A stretch of DNA of 64,000 bases from Planctomycetia bacterium (lineage in GTDB: Bacteria > Planctomycetota > Planctomycetia > Pirellulales > UBA1268). The notes under the pieces were generated by a model, which saw only the letters and a program-made list of their open reading frames with translations, had not been told where the DNA came from and made no database searches. Both the position numbers and the translations under genes were made by a program. The stretch's first letter is position 1. The number at the start of each line of letters is the position of its first letter. This document shows positions 1 through 8,570 of the stretch, piece by piece. The stretch lies in contig BJHK01000011.1 of assembly GCA_014192425.1 (NCBI GenBank), positions 1-64,000 on the forward strand. Reading direction: 5' to 3'.

Positions 1-753
1 CACGGTCCGGTCGTAGCCCAGCAGGCGGGCGAAGAGGTGGCCGACCACGAAGCCGATCCCGTGCACGGCGACGACCGCGGCCAGGAGCCGCGGGCCGCTC
101 GAGCGGATCGCGGCCGCGTTCTGCCCGCTGATGCTCGCGCAGACCAGCGCGATCACGACCACGCTCACCAGCGGTGCCACCGGCGCCGCCAGGCGGACGG
201 CGGCGGGCAGCCAGCGGTTGATCGCCACGCCGGCCGCCACGGGCAGCACGACCACCTGAAGCGTGGACAGGAACAGCCCCAGCGCGTCCACCTCCACGAG
301 CCGGCCCGCGAGCAGCTTGGTGAGCAGCGGCGTGAGCACGACGGCCCCGAGCGTGGTGCAGGCGGTCATCAGCACGGAGAGCGCGACGTCGCCCCGCGCC
401 ATGGCGGTGACGACGTTCGACGCCGTGCCGCCCGGGCAGCAGGCGACGAGGATCAGCCCCACGGCCAGCGGCGGTTCGAGGGCGAACGTCGAGGCCACGG
501 ACCAGCCGGCCGCGGGCATGATGAGGAACTGGCCGACGAACCCCGCGGCGACCGTGCCGGGCCGGGTGGCGACGCGGGCGAAGTCGTCGAGCGAGAGCGT
601 GATCCCCATGCCGAGCATGATCACGCCGAGGCCGACGACGATCGCGTCCCCCCGAAACCAGGTGAAGCACGCCGGCCAAACGAGTGCTGTGCTGCAGGCC
701 GCGAGCACCCAGACGGGGAACAGGTTGGCGACGAATTCGAGGCCGCGACGCAT
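1..753 (-). CDS. Bile acid:sodium symporter (BASS/SBF) family transporter, 3' end outside the window
   Basis: Integral membrane secondary transporter of the BASS family. Such proteins move organic anions (bile acids, pantoate, pyruvate and similar) with Na+; the substrate here cannot be told. The visible 251 codons start at ATG (complement 751-753) and run off the left edge with no stop. Translation gives an almost continuous series of hydrophobic helices. Around residues 107-125 is the family hallmark CCPGGTASNVVTAMARGD, which lies in the core of the substrate/Na+ site of SBF proteins. Another recognisable segment is GLGVIMLGMGITLSLDDF near residue 45. The gene begins only 22 nt after the stop of the SnoaL-like lipoprotein gene on the same strand, so the two are probably co-transcribed. 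Family assignment is firm; the specific substrate is unknown. Confidence 0.85.
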   Translation of the reverse strand, partial: MRRGLEFVANLFPVWVLAACSTALVWPACFTWFRGDAIVVGLGVIMLGMGITLSLDDFARVATRPGTVAAGFVGQFLIMPAAGWSVASTFALEPPLAVGLILVACCPGGTASNVVTAMARGDVALSVLMTACTTLGAVVLTPLLTKLLAGRLVEVDALGLFLSTLQVVVLPVAAGVAINRWLPAAVRLAAPVAPLVSVVVIALVCASISGQNAAAIRSSGPRLLAAVVAVHGIGFVVGHLFARLLGYDRTV

Positions 754-775
754 GCCGTTCCTCGGCCCGGACGGA

Positions 776-1984
776 TCAGCGCGACGTGCGGCCGAACGGG
801 CATCCCGGGGGAAGCAGGTTCGTCAGCCGGCCTGGATTCCCGCGGATGGTCAGGCTGTCGCGGCCCGCGTCCGGCTCGACCACGAGTTCGGCCGTGCAGC
901 CCTCGTCACGGCCGCGGCCGACGACGTGGATCTCCCAGCCGTCGCCGGACCGCGTCCAGATGCCCTCGGCGAACCGGCCGTCGGCCCCGAAGAACCACGA
1001 GCGGACGGCCCGGCTGTCTGGGTCCCAACCGATGACCTCCATGACCTCGCGCGGCTTCTGCGGCCCGGCGGGCAGGAGGCCTGGAATCCGTTGGTCGCCG
1101 TCGGCGGGCCGCAGTTCCGGCCCGCGATCGACCGCGACGGTGTGGGTGCGGACAAGGTACGAGCCGTCGCCTGCCCAGTCGCACAGCGTGCTCGCCGTCA
1201 CCCCCTGCCCCTCGTCCTCCCAGGAGCCGACGAGCCAGGCGAGGTGGTCGAGGTGATGCCGCGCCGTCTCCTCCAGCGCGGGCACCTTCCGGGCCGACTC
1301 GCGGACGTGCTCCAGCAGCCAGCGACCGTCGCGCTTGACCACCACGGCGGAGAACGTGCTGCCGGCCGGGGGGCTTGCGGCGAACGAGATCGTCGTCACC
1401 CCGTCGATCATCGCCACGTCGTCCGTCACGGGGCGGATCGCCGTGACGTCGAGGTCGATCACGGCCTCGTCATCGGCATGGAACAGGGCGGCGAACACCT
1501 GGCGCACGGACTCCCGTCCCGACGCGGTGACCACGCCCGCGTCGAGATCGTGATTCTCTCCCGTCGGACTCCAGTGGGAGGCGAGCGCCGCGGCGTCGTG
1601 CCGATTGAAGGCCCGGAGGTAGTCCCGCATCATGCCGCGGATCTCGCCGGCCGACGGGTGCTGGGCCGCCTGCCGCGTGGCCGGTGAACTGCCGTTGCCC
1701 GGCCGCGCTGCGGCCGCCGGCTGCGCGAGGAGCGGCATGGCGGGCGGCGTCGCGCCGGATGCATGGCGGACGTCGGCCTGGCGAACGTCGGCGTCTGCGA
1801 GACGGAATGCCCTCGGCCGGCTGGTCACGTCGGGTGGCCGGGAGACCCGGCTGGCCCGGGCCGCTTCGGCAGCCGGGGTGCCGCGACTGGCATCGTCGCG
1901 CCGGACCGTCGCCGAGGAGCAACCGGCGAGCAGACATGCCGCTGTGGCGATGAAGAACGGGGCTCGGATGGTGCGAATGGTCAT
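776..1984 (-). CDS. SnoaL-like (nuclear transport factor 2 fold) lipoprotein
   Basis: Predicted lipoprotein of 402 aa. The start at 1984 is chosen because it gives a clean lipoprotein signal (MTIRTIRAPFFIATAACLLAGCSS, lipobox LAGC with Cys at about 22); an upstream in-frame extension to 2206 has no signal character. After a low-complexity linker (about 23-130) comes a SnoaL/YybH-type domain starting DYLRAFNRHDAAALASHW, with the usual 'secreted ketosteroid isomerase-like' pattern. A second beta-rich domain follows from about residue 235 (LAWLVGSWEDE). The same two-domain layout and many residues (GSW/GDW, VIGWDP/RIGWDA, SWFFGADGRFAEG/SWTFDSDGGFSEG) recur in the protein at 9196-10284, so the two are paralogues. 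No catalytic function is evident. It shares a strand and is closely spaced with the BASS transporter gene. Confidence 0.8.
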   Translation of the reverse strand: MTIRTIRAPFFIATAACLLAGCSSATVRRDDASRGTPAAEAARASRVSRPPDVTSRPRAFRLADADVRQADVRHASGATPPAMPLLAQPAAAARPGNGSSPATRQAAQHPSAGEIRGMMRDYLRAFNRHDAAALASHWSPTGENHDLDAGVVTASGRESVRQVFAALFHADDEAVIDLDVTAIRPVTDDVAMIDGVTTISFAASPPAGSTFSAVVVKRDGRWLLEHVRESARKVPALEETARHHLDHLAWLVGSWEDEGQGVTASTLCDWAGDGSYLVRTHTVAVDRGPELRPADGDQRIPGLLPAGPQKPREVMEVIGWDPDSRAVRSWFFGADGRFAEGIWTRSGDGWEIHVVGRGRDEGCTAELVVEPDAGRDSLTIRGNPGRLTNLLPPGCPFGRTSR

Positions 1985-2195
1985 GGACGACGCTCCGTGT
2001 CGTGACCGAGGGGGGAAATGCCCTGCCCCGGGAACCCGGATCCTAGCCGCTCCTGCCTCTCGCGCACAGGGTCGCTGGCGCCGCTGGCAGCGCCCGGAAC
2101 GCGGCTCGCGTTTGCCCGACGGGACGGTAAGGTGGTCAGTGGGAGTGGTTCCGTCGCGGGATCGCGCCCGGACACCGGAAGCGAGGGAGCGGGTC

Positions 2196-4157
2196 ATGTC
2201 AACCAACGGACCAACGGCAGCACACGACGATCAATCCCACGGGGCCGAGACGGAAAAGTCTTCGGCCGGTGGTCCAGCCGGGGAGGAGAGCACCGCGTCG
2301 GCGATCTGGGTGCCTCTCATCGCGCTCGGCCTGCTCGGGGTCGCGATCTGGTTCGGCTCCACGCCGCTGACCGGTCCGGTGGTCGAGCCGGTGGTGCCGC
2401 CGCGGCCCGCGCCGGCGGCGGCCGTCGTCGATCCGCTGCCGAGCTGGAACGACGGCCCGGCGAAGAAGGCGATCCTCGACTTCGTCGCGGCCGTGACCCG
2501 CGAGGGGAGCGACACGTTCGTGCCCCCGGCCGAGCGGGTTGCCGTCTTCGATCACGACGGCACGCTGATCTGCGAGAAGCCGCTCGCCCACGGGATGTTC
2601 CTCGTCGATCGCATCCGTGCCCTCGCCGAGCGGCGGCCGGAGATCGCGGACGAGGAACCGTATGCAACGCTCCTCACCGGGGACTACGACCTCGTGCGCC
2701 GGCTGGGGCGACAGCAACTTGTCGAGCTGACCTTCGCCACGCTTGCCGGCGAGTCGCCGGAGCGGATCGAGGCGGATGCCATGGAGTTCATCCGCACCGC
2801 CCGCCATCCGTTGTTCGGCGTCCCGCTCGGGGAGACCTGCTACCAGCCGATGCGCGAGCTGATCCGGCTGCTCGAGGCGCGCGGGTTCGCGGTCTGGATC
2901 TGCTCGGGGAGCGGGCTGAACTTCCTCCGCCCGGCGTCCGCGGAATGGCACGGCATCGTCCCGGAGCGGGTGATTGCCTCCCGGCCGGCCACCAGCCTCC
3001 GGGAAGCGGCCGCCTCGGTCGGGGGTTCGGCCGGCGGCTCGGTCGAGGGGCAGGGGAGGGACCTGGAACTGGTCGTGCTCCCCGAACTGCGTGTGTTCAA
3101 CGACCGGGCACAAAAACCGGTCAGCATCGCGGAGCAGATCGGCAGGCGGCCGATCCTCGCGGCTGGCAACGTCGGCACCGGGGGGGACATCGAGATGCTC
3201 CGCTGGTCGCAGGGGGGCCCGCGCCCGGGCCTGCAACTGCTCGTCCTCCACGACGACGACGACCGTGAGATGGCCTACGGCGAGCCGCGGAGTGAGTCGC
3301 TGGAGGCGGCCGCGCGGCACGGCTGGCAGGTCGTCCGCATGAAGACCGACTGGAATCGCGTCTTCCCCCTGCCGCTCGCCAAGACGCTGGCCAAGACGCT
3401 GGCCAAGACGCTGGCCAAGACGGGCCCGACGGCGCCGCAGCAGGCCGTCGTCCCCTCCCCCCCGCCGGTCGCGCCGACCGCTGCCGCGCCGGCGCCGGCC
3501 CCGATGGCCGTCGAGGCCGCCCCGCCGACCCGCTGGGAGGAGGAACTGGCGGCGCTCACGGAGCGGGACCGGGCGGCCGCTCCGCGGACGGGGGGCATCT
3601 GCCTGCTCGGCTCGTCGAACATCAGCACGTGGCAGACGTTGGCCGAGGATTTTCCCGGGCTCGACGTCGTCAACCGGGGCGTGCCCGGCTGTCGGCTGAG
3701 CGAACTCGCCGACCATCTCGGGCCGTTGCTCGAGCCGGTCCGGCCGCGGCTGGTCGTCGTCGCCGCGGGGACGAACGACGTTGCCGATGGCCGGACTGCG
3801 GAGGAGGTGCAAGCGGCGTTCGCCCGGGTCGTCGAGGAGATCGGCCGCATCACGCCGGGGGCGCGGATCGTCTACCTGGGAATTTCCCCCACGCTGAAAC
3901 GCTGGGAGCAATGGCCGCGGCAGCAGGAGGCGAATGCCGCGATCCTGGCCTGGATCGACCGCAAGGCGACGCCCGATCCGGCGGCCGGTCCTGCCCGGGA
4001 CATCGTCTACCTCGACGCGGCAGCCGCCTTCCTCGGCGCCGACGGCCGGCCGGCCCCGGAGTGCTTCCTTGCCGACGGTCAGCATCCGAGCACGATCGGC
4101 AACGCCCGCCGCGCGGCGGTGATGCGGCCGGTGTTGGCGGACAGGCCGCAGAGGTGA
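2196..4157 (+). CDS. Membrane-anchored fusion of a HAD-superfamily phosphatase and an SGNH/GDSL hydrolase
   Basis: A 653-aa two-enzyme protein. Residues 36-55 form one membrane span, so the catalytic parts probably face the periplasm. The HAD domain (about 110-385) has motif I FDHDGT (nucleophile D119, acid D121), a motif II Ser in WICSGSG (S237), a Lys in AQKPVS (K307) and the acidic motif GNVGTGGDIEML (325-336). It resembles phosphoserine-phosphatase-like HADs with a large cap. A Pro/Ala linker and a 12-bp tandem repeat (LAKT x4, about 394-409) lead to an SGNH domain (about 466-650). That domain has all four blocks: LGSSNIS (Ser), RGVPG (Gly), AAGTND (Asn527) and DGQHPS (Asp627/His630). Both sites look intact. 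The start at 2196 precedes the transmembrane segment; upstream in-frame sequence is antisense to the neighbouring gene. The natural substrates are unknown. Confidence 0.8.
   Translation: MSTNGPTAAHDDQSHGAETEKSSAGGPAGEESTASAIWVPLIALGLLGVAIWFGSTPLTGPVVEPVVPPRPAPAAAVVDPLPSWNDGPAKKAILDFVAAVTREGSDTFVPPAERVAVFDHDGTLICEKPLAHGMFLVDRIRALAERRPEIADEEPYATLLTGDYDLVRRLGRQQLVELTFATLAGESPERIEADAMEFIRTARHPLFGVPLGETCYQPMRELIRLLEARGFAVWICSGSGLNFLRPASAEWHGIVPERVIASRPATSLREAAASVGGSAGGSVEGQGRDLELVVLPELRVFNDRAQKPVSIAEQIGRRPILAAGNVGTGGDIEMLRWSQGGPRPGLQLLVLHDDDDREMAYGEPRSESLEAAARHGWQVVRMKTDWNRVFPLPLAKTLAKTLAKTLAKTGPTAPQQAVVPSPPPVAPTAAAPAPAPMAVEAAPPTRWEEELAALTERDRAAAPRTGGICLLGSSNISTWQTLAEDFPGLDVVNRGVPGCRLSELADHLGPLLEPVRPRLVVVAAGTNDVADGRTAEEVQAAFARVVEEIGRITPGARIVYLGISPTLKRWEQWPRQQEANAAILAWIDRKATPDPAAGPARDIVYLDAAAAFLGADGRPAPECFLADGQHPSTIGNARRAAVMRPVLADRPQR
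3375..3422 (+). repeat. 12-bp tandem repeat x4, in frame
   Basis: Four consecutive 12-bp units, the last three identical (CTGGCCAAGACG) and the first differing by one base. They encode LAKT four times in the linker between the HAD and SGNH domains. The perfect identity suggests recent slippage. Confidence 0.9.
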
Positions 4158-4190
4158 GCGACGGGCGGAGCAATCTCGGAGGGACCTGCG

Positions 4191-5075
4191 ATGGCCGACG
4201 CGGCGGAGACGGGTACGACAGGGCTCGACGGCTGGATCGGCCGCGTCGCCGGGGGCGAGTGGCTGACGTTCCTGCCGGCCACGCTGCGTGAGCCGGCCGC
4301 CCGCGGCCTGCTCCAGGTGGCGGCCGCGGCGGCGGTGCTCCTGCTCTTCGCCCCGCTGGCCGACTCGCGCGGCGATGCCTACATGGAGGCGACCTTCGCC
4401 CGCACGCTCGCGGCGCTCGCCGCCACCCGCGGGCTCGACAGCGCGATCTCGCTCGCCCAGAGTTCGGAGGTGAGTTTCAGTTTCGGGCCCGGGGGGAGCA
4501 TCGGCATCGGCCAGGCGCTCGATCCGGTCAACGATCTCGTCGAGCAGTACGGGGCGCTGCTGCTCACGAGCACGACGGCACTCGGCGTGCAGCGTCTCGG
4601 CATGCAGATCGGGCGGACGCTCGGCTGGTGGCTGTTCGTGCCGGGGTTCGTGGCGCTCGTCGGAGCCGCCGTCTGCGCCGGCCGGTCGCGGACGTCGCTC
4701 ATGGGCTGGAGCTGGCGGCTGTTCGGCGTGGCCCTGTTCGCCCGGCTCGCCCTCCCGACGGCGGGCTGGATCGATTCCTGGGTGGCCGAGCGGTTCCTGG
4801 AAACCGGCTACCAGCAGGCCGCGGCGGCCGTCAGCGCCACCACGCAGACCATCGAGCAGGTGGAGGCGAGCGACGCGAAGCGGCCCTGGTACGAGCGCTA
4901 CAACCCGGTCGACGCGCTCGGCGACAAGGCCCGTCGGCTCTACGAGTCGCTGGCCGCGGTGGGAGAGTCGATCGTCAACCTCGCCATTTACTTCACGATC
5001 TCCACGATCGTGCTCCCCGTGGGGACGCTCTGGCTCCTCTCCCGGCTCGTGGGGGCCCTGTTCAGGCCGGGGTAA
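4191..5075 (+). CDS. Multi-span membrane protein of unknown function
   Basis: A 294-aa protein with no family I can name. Hydrophobic segments are visible at about 41-57 (VAAAAAVLLLFAPL), about 144-163 (LGWWLFVPGFVALVGAAVCA), about 172-190 and near the C-terminus (about 262-286, NLAIYFTISTIVLPVGTLWLL). A soluble section of about 80 residues follows the first span, and a charged helix (about 215-250) precedes the last span. The gene starts 33 nt after the HAD/SGNH fusion with a GGAGGG-like ribosome site just upstream (4177-4185), so the two may form an operon. The long AT-rich leader of the YTV gene follows it. No catalytic motif is seen. Confidence 0.7.
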   Translation: MADAAETGTTGLDGWIGRVAGGEWLTFLPATLREPAARGLLQVAAAAAVLLLFAPLADSRGDAYMEATFARTLAALAATRGLDSAISLAQSSEVSFSFGPGGSIGIGQALDPVNDLVEQYGALLLTSTTALGVQRLGMQIGRTLGWWLFVPGFVALVGAAVCAGRSRTSLMGWSWRLFGVALFARLALPTAGWIDSWVAERFLETGYQQAAAAVSATTQTIEQVEASDAKRPWYERYNPVDALGDKARRLYESLAAVGESIVNLAIYFTISTIVLPVGTLWLLSRLVGALFRPG

Positions 5076-5333
5076 CCGACGTTCCACCGGGGCGGGTTTC
5101 CGCCCGGCCGACCCCACATTCTGGCGGGAAAGCGTGGGCGTTTCACCAAGTGTCGCTCGGACCGGCCGGGCTGTGGTCATGCCAAACGAACGATTTTCCG
5201 CGGTTGAGGCTTGTTTTGACGGAAACGAGGGGAGGCAAAAAATCCCCCATCAGCTTTTCCCCGGCCCCTTGCATGCCGGTTTAGTCAACGTAATCTATCC
5301 ATCTTATCAGGCGGCCGAGTCATTCGGTCGTCA

Positions 5334-5369
5334 GAAGAGAAGGGTCTCTTCGACCGACCGAACGTTCGG
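5334..5369 (+). promoter_or_regulatory. Hairpin and 12-bp palindrome in the YTV-gene leader
   Basis: The 358-nt gap before the YTV gene (5076-5433) is clearly less GC-rich than its surroundings from about 5200. It contains a 6-bp hairpin (GAAGAG at 5334-5339, CTCTTC at 5346-5351) and, just downstream, the perfect 12-bp palindrome CCGAACGTTCGG (5358-5369). Either could be an operator or leader structure. No convincing sigma-70 -35/-10 pair was found, so the promoter itself is not placed. Confidence 0.35.
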
Positions 5370-5433
5370 GCGCGTTCGAAAAAACCTGCTCGGGTTTTCT
5401 GGTTTCCGTTCCTTTTTTTCCTTGGAGGTCTGC

Positions 5434-7269
5434 GTGATTCGCAAAGTTCTTTCCTGCCTGATGCCGGCCTGTGCCGTCGTCGCCCTGTGCACGAGCACGT
5501 GGGCGGCTGACTGCGGTGCCTGCGACGGCGGCTGTGCCGGTGGCTGCGAGAGCGGCGCCGTCGTCAGCGGTGGTTGTGAGGGTGGTTGTGGTGGTGCCTC
5601 CGCCGGCGCGGCCTGCGGCGGTACCAAGACGGTGTATCAGCGGCAGTACGTGACCGAGATGAAGACGGTCACGTCGACTGAGTACACCACCGAGACCCGC
5701 GAGCGGACCTACACGGTCACGAAGCGGGTTCCGCGGACCGAGACGAAGACCCGCACGGTCACCGTGCAGGTTCCCGAGACTCGGACCAAGACCGTGAACT
5801 ACACGGTCAACAAGAACGTGACGGAGACCAAGACGGCGGAGTACACCGTCCAGGTCCCGTACACCGAGGAGGTCGAGCAGACCTACACGGTTCACGTTCC
5901 GGTGTCCGAGGAGAAGACCGCGACCTACACGGTCATGGTTCCGAAGCAGGAAGAGAAGACCTCGACCTACTCGGTCCAGGTTCCCTACACCGAGGAGGTC
6001 GAGCAGACCTACACGGTGATGGTGCCCGTGTCGGAGGAGAAGTCCGCGTCCTACACGGTCCAGGTCCCGTACACCGAAGAGGTCGAGCAGACCTACACGG
6101 TGAACGTCCCGGTCCAGGAACAGAAGACCGCCACCTACACGGTGATGGTGCCCTACACCGAGGAGAAGGTTTCGACCTACACGGTGAAGGTTCCCTACAC
6201 CGAGCAGGTCGAGCAGACCTACACGGTGAACGTTCCCTACACCGAGCAGGTGACCCACACCCACAAGGTGCAGAAGCGGGTCCCGGTCCAGGGCACGAAG
6301 ACGGTGCAGGTCCGTGGCGGTCACTGGGAGACGCAGCAGGTCGAGGTCGGTGGCGGCGTCGACGCCAACGGCTGCCCCTGCCCGTCGAAGACCTGCTGCA
6401 AGCGGGTCTGGGTTCCCACGTGTGAGACCAAGGAAGTCCCCGTCACCACCTACGAGTGCGTGACCGAGGAGGTTCCCCACACGGTGAACGTGACCAAGTG
6501 CCGTCCGGAGCAGCGGAGCCGGATGGTCAGCGTGTCCAAGTGCCGTGACGAGGAGCGCACCCGGACCTACACGGTCACGAAGTGCCGCCCCGAGGAGCGG
6601 ACCCGGTCCTACACGGTCACCAAGTACGTGCCGGAGACGAAGAGCCGCAAGGTCTCCGTCACCAAGTACCGTGCCGAGGAGAAGACTCGGACGTACACGG
6701 TCACCAAGCACGTGCCGGAGACGAAGAGCCGCAAGGTCTCCGTCACCAAGTACCGTGCCGAGGAGCGGACCCGCAACTACACCGTCACGACCTGCGTGCC
6801 GGAGCAGCGGACCCGGACCTACACGGTCACCAAGCACGTTCCGGAGCAGAAGAGCCGGAAGGTGAGCGTCACCAAGTACAAGGCCGAGACCAAGACTCGG
6901 GAGTACCAGGTGACCAAGTGCGTGCCCGAGACGATGACCAAGGAGGTCTCGTACACGGTCATGGTCCCGCAGCAGAAGGAAGAGTCGTTCACCGTGACGG
7001 TGTATGACTCCGTCCCCGAGACGAAGACCGAGAGCTACTCGGTCCGCGTCCCCCACACGGTGACGAAGGAAGTGCCGGTGCAGAAGTGCGTCACGGTCGC
7101 CGTCGAGGTGGCTGCTGACGGCTGCGGTGCCGGTGCCGACGGTGCCGGCGCTGCCGGCGGCGAAGGTGCCTGCGGCGGCTGCGGCGACGCGGGTGCCGGT
7201 GGTGCTGCCGCCGGTGACTGCGGTGGCAAGGCGAAGGGCTGCCGTCGTGGCTGCCGTCGCTGCAAGTAA
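5434..7269 (+). CDS. Cysteine-rich YTV-repeat protein, planctomycete cell-envelope type
   Basis: An exported 611-aa structural protein. The GTG at 5434 is chosen: GGAGG sits at 5424-5428 with 5-nt spacing, and a signal peptide follows (about residues 1-24, ending in STWAA). The mature protein begins with a Cys/Gly-rich stretch (CGACDGGCAGGC...). It continues with dozens of short repeats built on (T/S)YTV, alternating with charged segments such as VPYTEEVEQT and VPETKSRKVSVTKY. It is broken by a Cys cluster near residue 310-325 (CPCPSKTCCKRV) and closes with another Cys-rich, then basic tail (GCRRGCRRCK). YTV domains with Cys-rich ends are known from planctomycete envelope proteins such as those of Rhodopirellula. 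The beta-strand repeats plus cysteines imply a disulphide-linked scaffold (inference). It is monocistronic, with its own leader and terminator. Confidence 0.88.
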   Translation: MIRKVLSCLMPACAVVALCTSTWAADCGACDGGCAGGCESGAVVSGGCEGGCGGASAGAACGGTKTVYQRQYVTEMKTVTSTEYTTETRERTYTVTKRVPRTETKTRTVTVQVPETRTKTVNYTVNKNVTETKTAEYTVQVPYTEEVEQTYTVHVPVSEEKTATYTVMVPKQEEKTSTYSVQVPYTEEVEQTYTVMVPVSEEKSASYTVQVPYTEEVEQTYTVNVPVQEQKTATYTVMVPYTEEKVSTYTVKVPYTEQVEQTYTVNVPYTEQVTHTHKVQKRVPVQGTKTVQVRGGHWETQQVEVGGGVDANGCPCPSKTCCKRVWVPTCETKEVPVTTYECVTEEVPHTVNVTKCRPEQRSRMVSVSKCRDEERTRTYTVTKCRPEERTRSYTVTKYVPETKSRKVSVTKYRAEEKTRTYTVTKHVPETKSRKVSVTKYRAEERTRNYTVTTCVPEQRTRTYTVTKHVPEQKSRKVSVTKYKAETKTREYQVTKCVPETMTKEVSYTVMVPQQKEESFTVTVYDSVPETKTESYSVRVPHTVTKEVPVQKCVTVAVEVAADGCGAGADGAGAAGGEGACGGCGDAGAGGAAAGDCGGKAKGCRRGCRRCK

Positions 7270-7302
7270 GCACGCGGAAGGCGTCACGCGCTGAGGAAAT
7301 AA

Positions 7303-7344
7303 GGGGGGGCCGGACGACCGATCGTCCGGCCCCCCCGCTCTTTT
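7303..7344 (+). terminator. Rho-independent terminator of the YTV gene
   Basis: A perfect 15-bp stem (left arm 7303-7317, right arm 7322-7336) with a 4-nt loop CCGA is followed by GCTCTTTT. It lies 33 nt after the YTV stop codon. It is the clearest intrinsic terminator in the window. Confidence 0.92.
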
Positions 7345-7419
7345 CCGCCGGCGGGGCTGGTGCCCGGCGGCGGCGTCTGCTGAAATACCGCCGGTTCGAA
7401 CGCACCGGAGGCGGAAAGC

Positions 7420-8526
7420 ATGCGGACAGGGAAGATCGCGGCGGCTGCATGGCCCGAGACATCACCCCCGGCCGCCGGGGCCGAGCCGGGGGGCTGGATC
7501 CGCGACGCCCGGCATGCGATTCGGGACGCGGACGCCGATTTCTTCCGCGTCGCGCCGTGGCGGTACTGGACCGACTTCCTCGTCAGCATCACGGCCGCCT
7601 ACCTGGCGACGTCGGTCTACCTGACGGCCGCGGCCTGGTCGTGGCAGCAGGCGATCGCCTTTCCGATCGCGGCCTTCTGGCTCTACCGCCTCGGATCGCT
7701 GATCCACGAGGTCTGCCACCTGGGTCACGAGGAGCTTCCCGGGTTCAAGCTGGCCTGGAACGCGCTGGCGGGCGTCATGCTGCTGACACCGAGCCCGTTC
7801 TTCACCCGGCATCACCGTGACCACCACAGTCAGCGGTTCTACGGCACGGCCGAGGATCCGGAGTACGTGGCCAACGTCCTCGAAGGGGGCAACGCGGCGA
7901 GCCTGGCCGGCTACCTGCTGTACGTCGTCGCCTTTCCGCTCCTCGTCTTCCTGCGGTTCCTGCTCGTGCCGCTGACGTTCCTGCATCCGCGGCTGCGCGA
8001 GTGGACGCTGCGCAAGGCGTCGGCGCTGACGTTCAACCGCCGCTACGAGCGCCGGCTCACGGCCGCCGACCGGCGGGCGATCCTGGCCGTCGAGATCCCC
8101 TGCTTCCTGCGAGCCGCCCTGATCCCGACGCTCGTGATCCTCGGCGTCAACGAGTGGACGCGGATCCCGCAGCTCTACCTGCTGGCCCTGGCGACGGTGG
8201 CCATGAACCAGCTGCGGCAGCTGGCCGACCACCACTTCGCCGGCGACGGCAGCCGCGTGGGGCTCGAAGCCCACATCGCCGACTCATGCAACTTCACCGG
8301 CAACGACCCGCTGACGCTCTTGTTCTTTCCGTTCTCGATCCGCTACCACGCCCTGCACCACCTGTTTCCGTCGATGCCTTACCACAACCTGCAGGCCGCC
8401 CACGAGCACCTCGTGGCCAGCCTGCCCGGTGATTCCCCTTACCTGGCGCTCGACAGGCCGGGCTGGTGGAGCGTCGCCCGGCGGACGCTGTTCGGGGGGA
8501 CGGTAGCGGGTTCACGAGCCGCCTAG
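7420..8526 (+). CDS. Membrane fatty-acid desaturase family protein
   Basis: A 368-aa integral membrane di-iron oxygenase of the fatty-acid desaturase family. Histidine boxes are HEVCH (HxxxH, about 97-101), HHRDHHS (HxxHH type, about 129-135) and, near the C-terminus, HALHHLF (HxxHH, about 309-315). An extra His pair (LADHHFAGD, about 272) is common in this family. Hydrophobic helices flank the boxes (about 46-70, 163-190, 225-270). The start at 7420 has a GGAGG Shine-Dalgarno at 7408-7412. The family introduces double bonds or hydroxyls in acyl chains or carotenoid-like lipids using O2; the precise substrate is not deducible. It stands alone between the YTV terminator and the convergent mscL gene. 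Confidence 0.85.
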   Translation: MRTGKIAAAAWPETSPPAAGAEPGGWIRDARHAIRDADADFFRVAPWRYWTDFLVSITAAYLATSVYLTAAAWSWQQAIAFPIAAFWLYRLGSLIHEVCHLGHEELPGFKLAWNALAGVMLLTPSPFFTRHHRDHHSQRFYGTAEDPEYVANVLEGGNAASLAGYLLYVVAFPLLVFLRFLLVPLTFLHPRLREWTLRKASALTFNRRYERRLTAADRRAILAVEIPCFLRAALIPTLVILGVNEWTRIPQLYLLALATVAMNQLRQLADHHFAGDGSRVGLEAHIADSCNFTGNDPLTLLFFPFSIRYHALHHLFPSMPYHNLQAAHEHLVASLPGDSPYLALDRPGWWSVARRTLFGGTVAGSRAA

Positions 8527-8532
8527 CGACGG

Positions 8533-8548
8533 CGCCGGCGAGCCGGCG
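8533..8548. terminator. GC hairpin between convergent desaturase and mscL genes
   Basis: CGCCGGC (8533-8539) and GCCGGCG (8542-8548) form a 7-bp stem in the 44-nt convergent gap. The 2-nt loop is short and no T-tract follows, so its role as a bidirectional terminator is weakly supported. Confidence 0.3.
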
Positions 8549-8570
8549 ATGGACCGCGGCCGGGTGCGGC

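Noticed and set aside
776-840. Frameshift in the 3' end of the SnoaL lipoprotein gene
   Set aside because: The last 20 residues do not align well with its paralogue, and another frame reads a plausible tail, but the evidence is too thin without homologues.
2199-5180. A 993-codon antisense frame over the HAD/SGNH gene, and a similar 1067-codon one at 8512-11715
   Set aside because: High GC keeps antisense frames open. These lack domains, and the sense-strand genes have complete motifs.
5269-5296. Sigma-70 promoter TTGCAT-N16-TAATCT before the YTV gene
   Set aside because: Only about half the consensus positions match in each box, so it is not called.
5320-7287. A 655-codon open frame antisense to the YTV gene
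   Set aside because: It is a composition shadow (Leu/Gly/Asp/Arg/His-rich) of the YTV repeats, without start context or domains.
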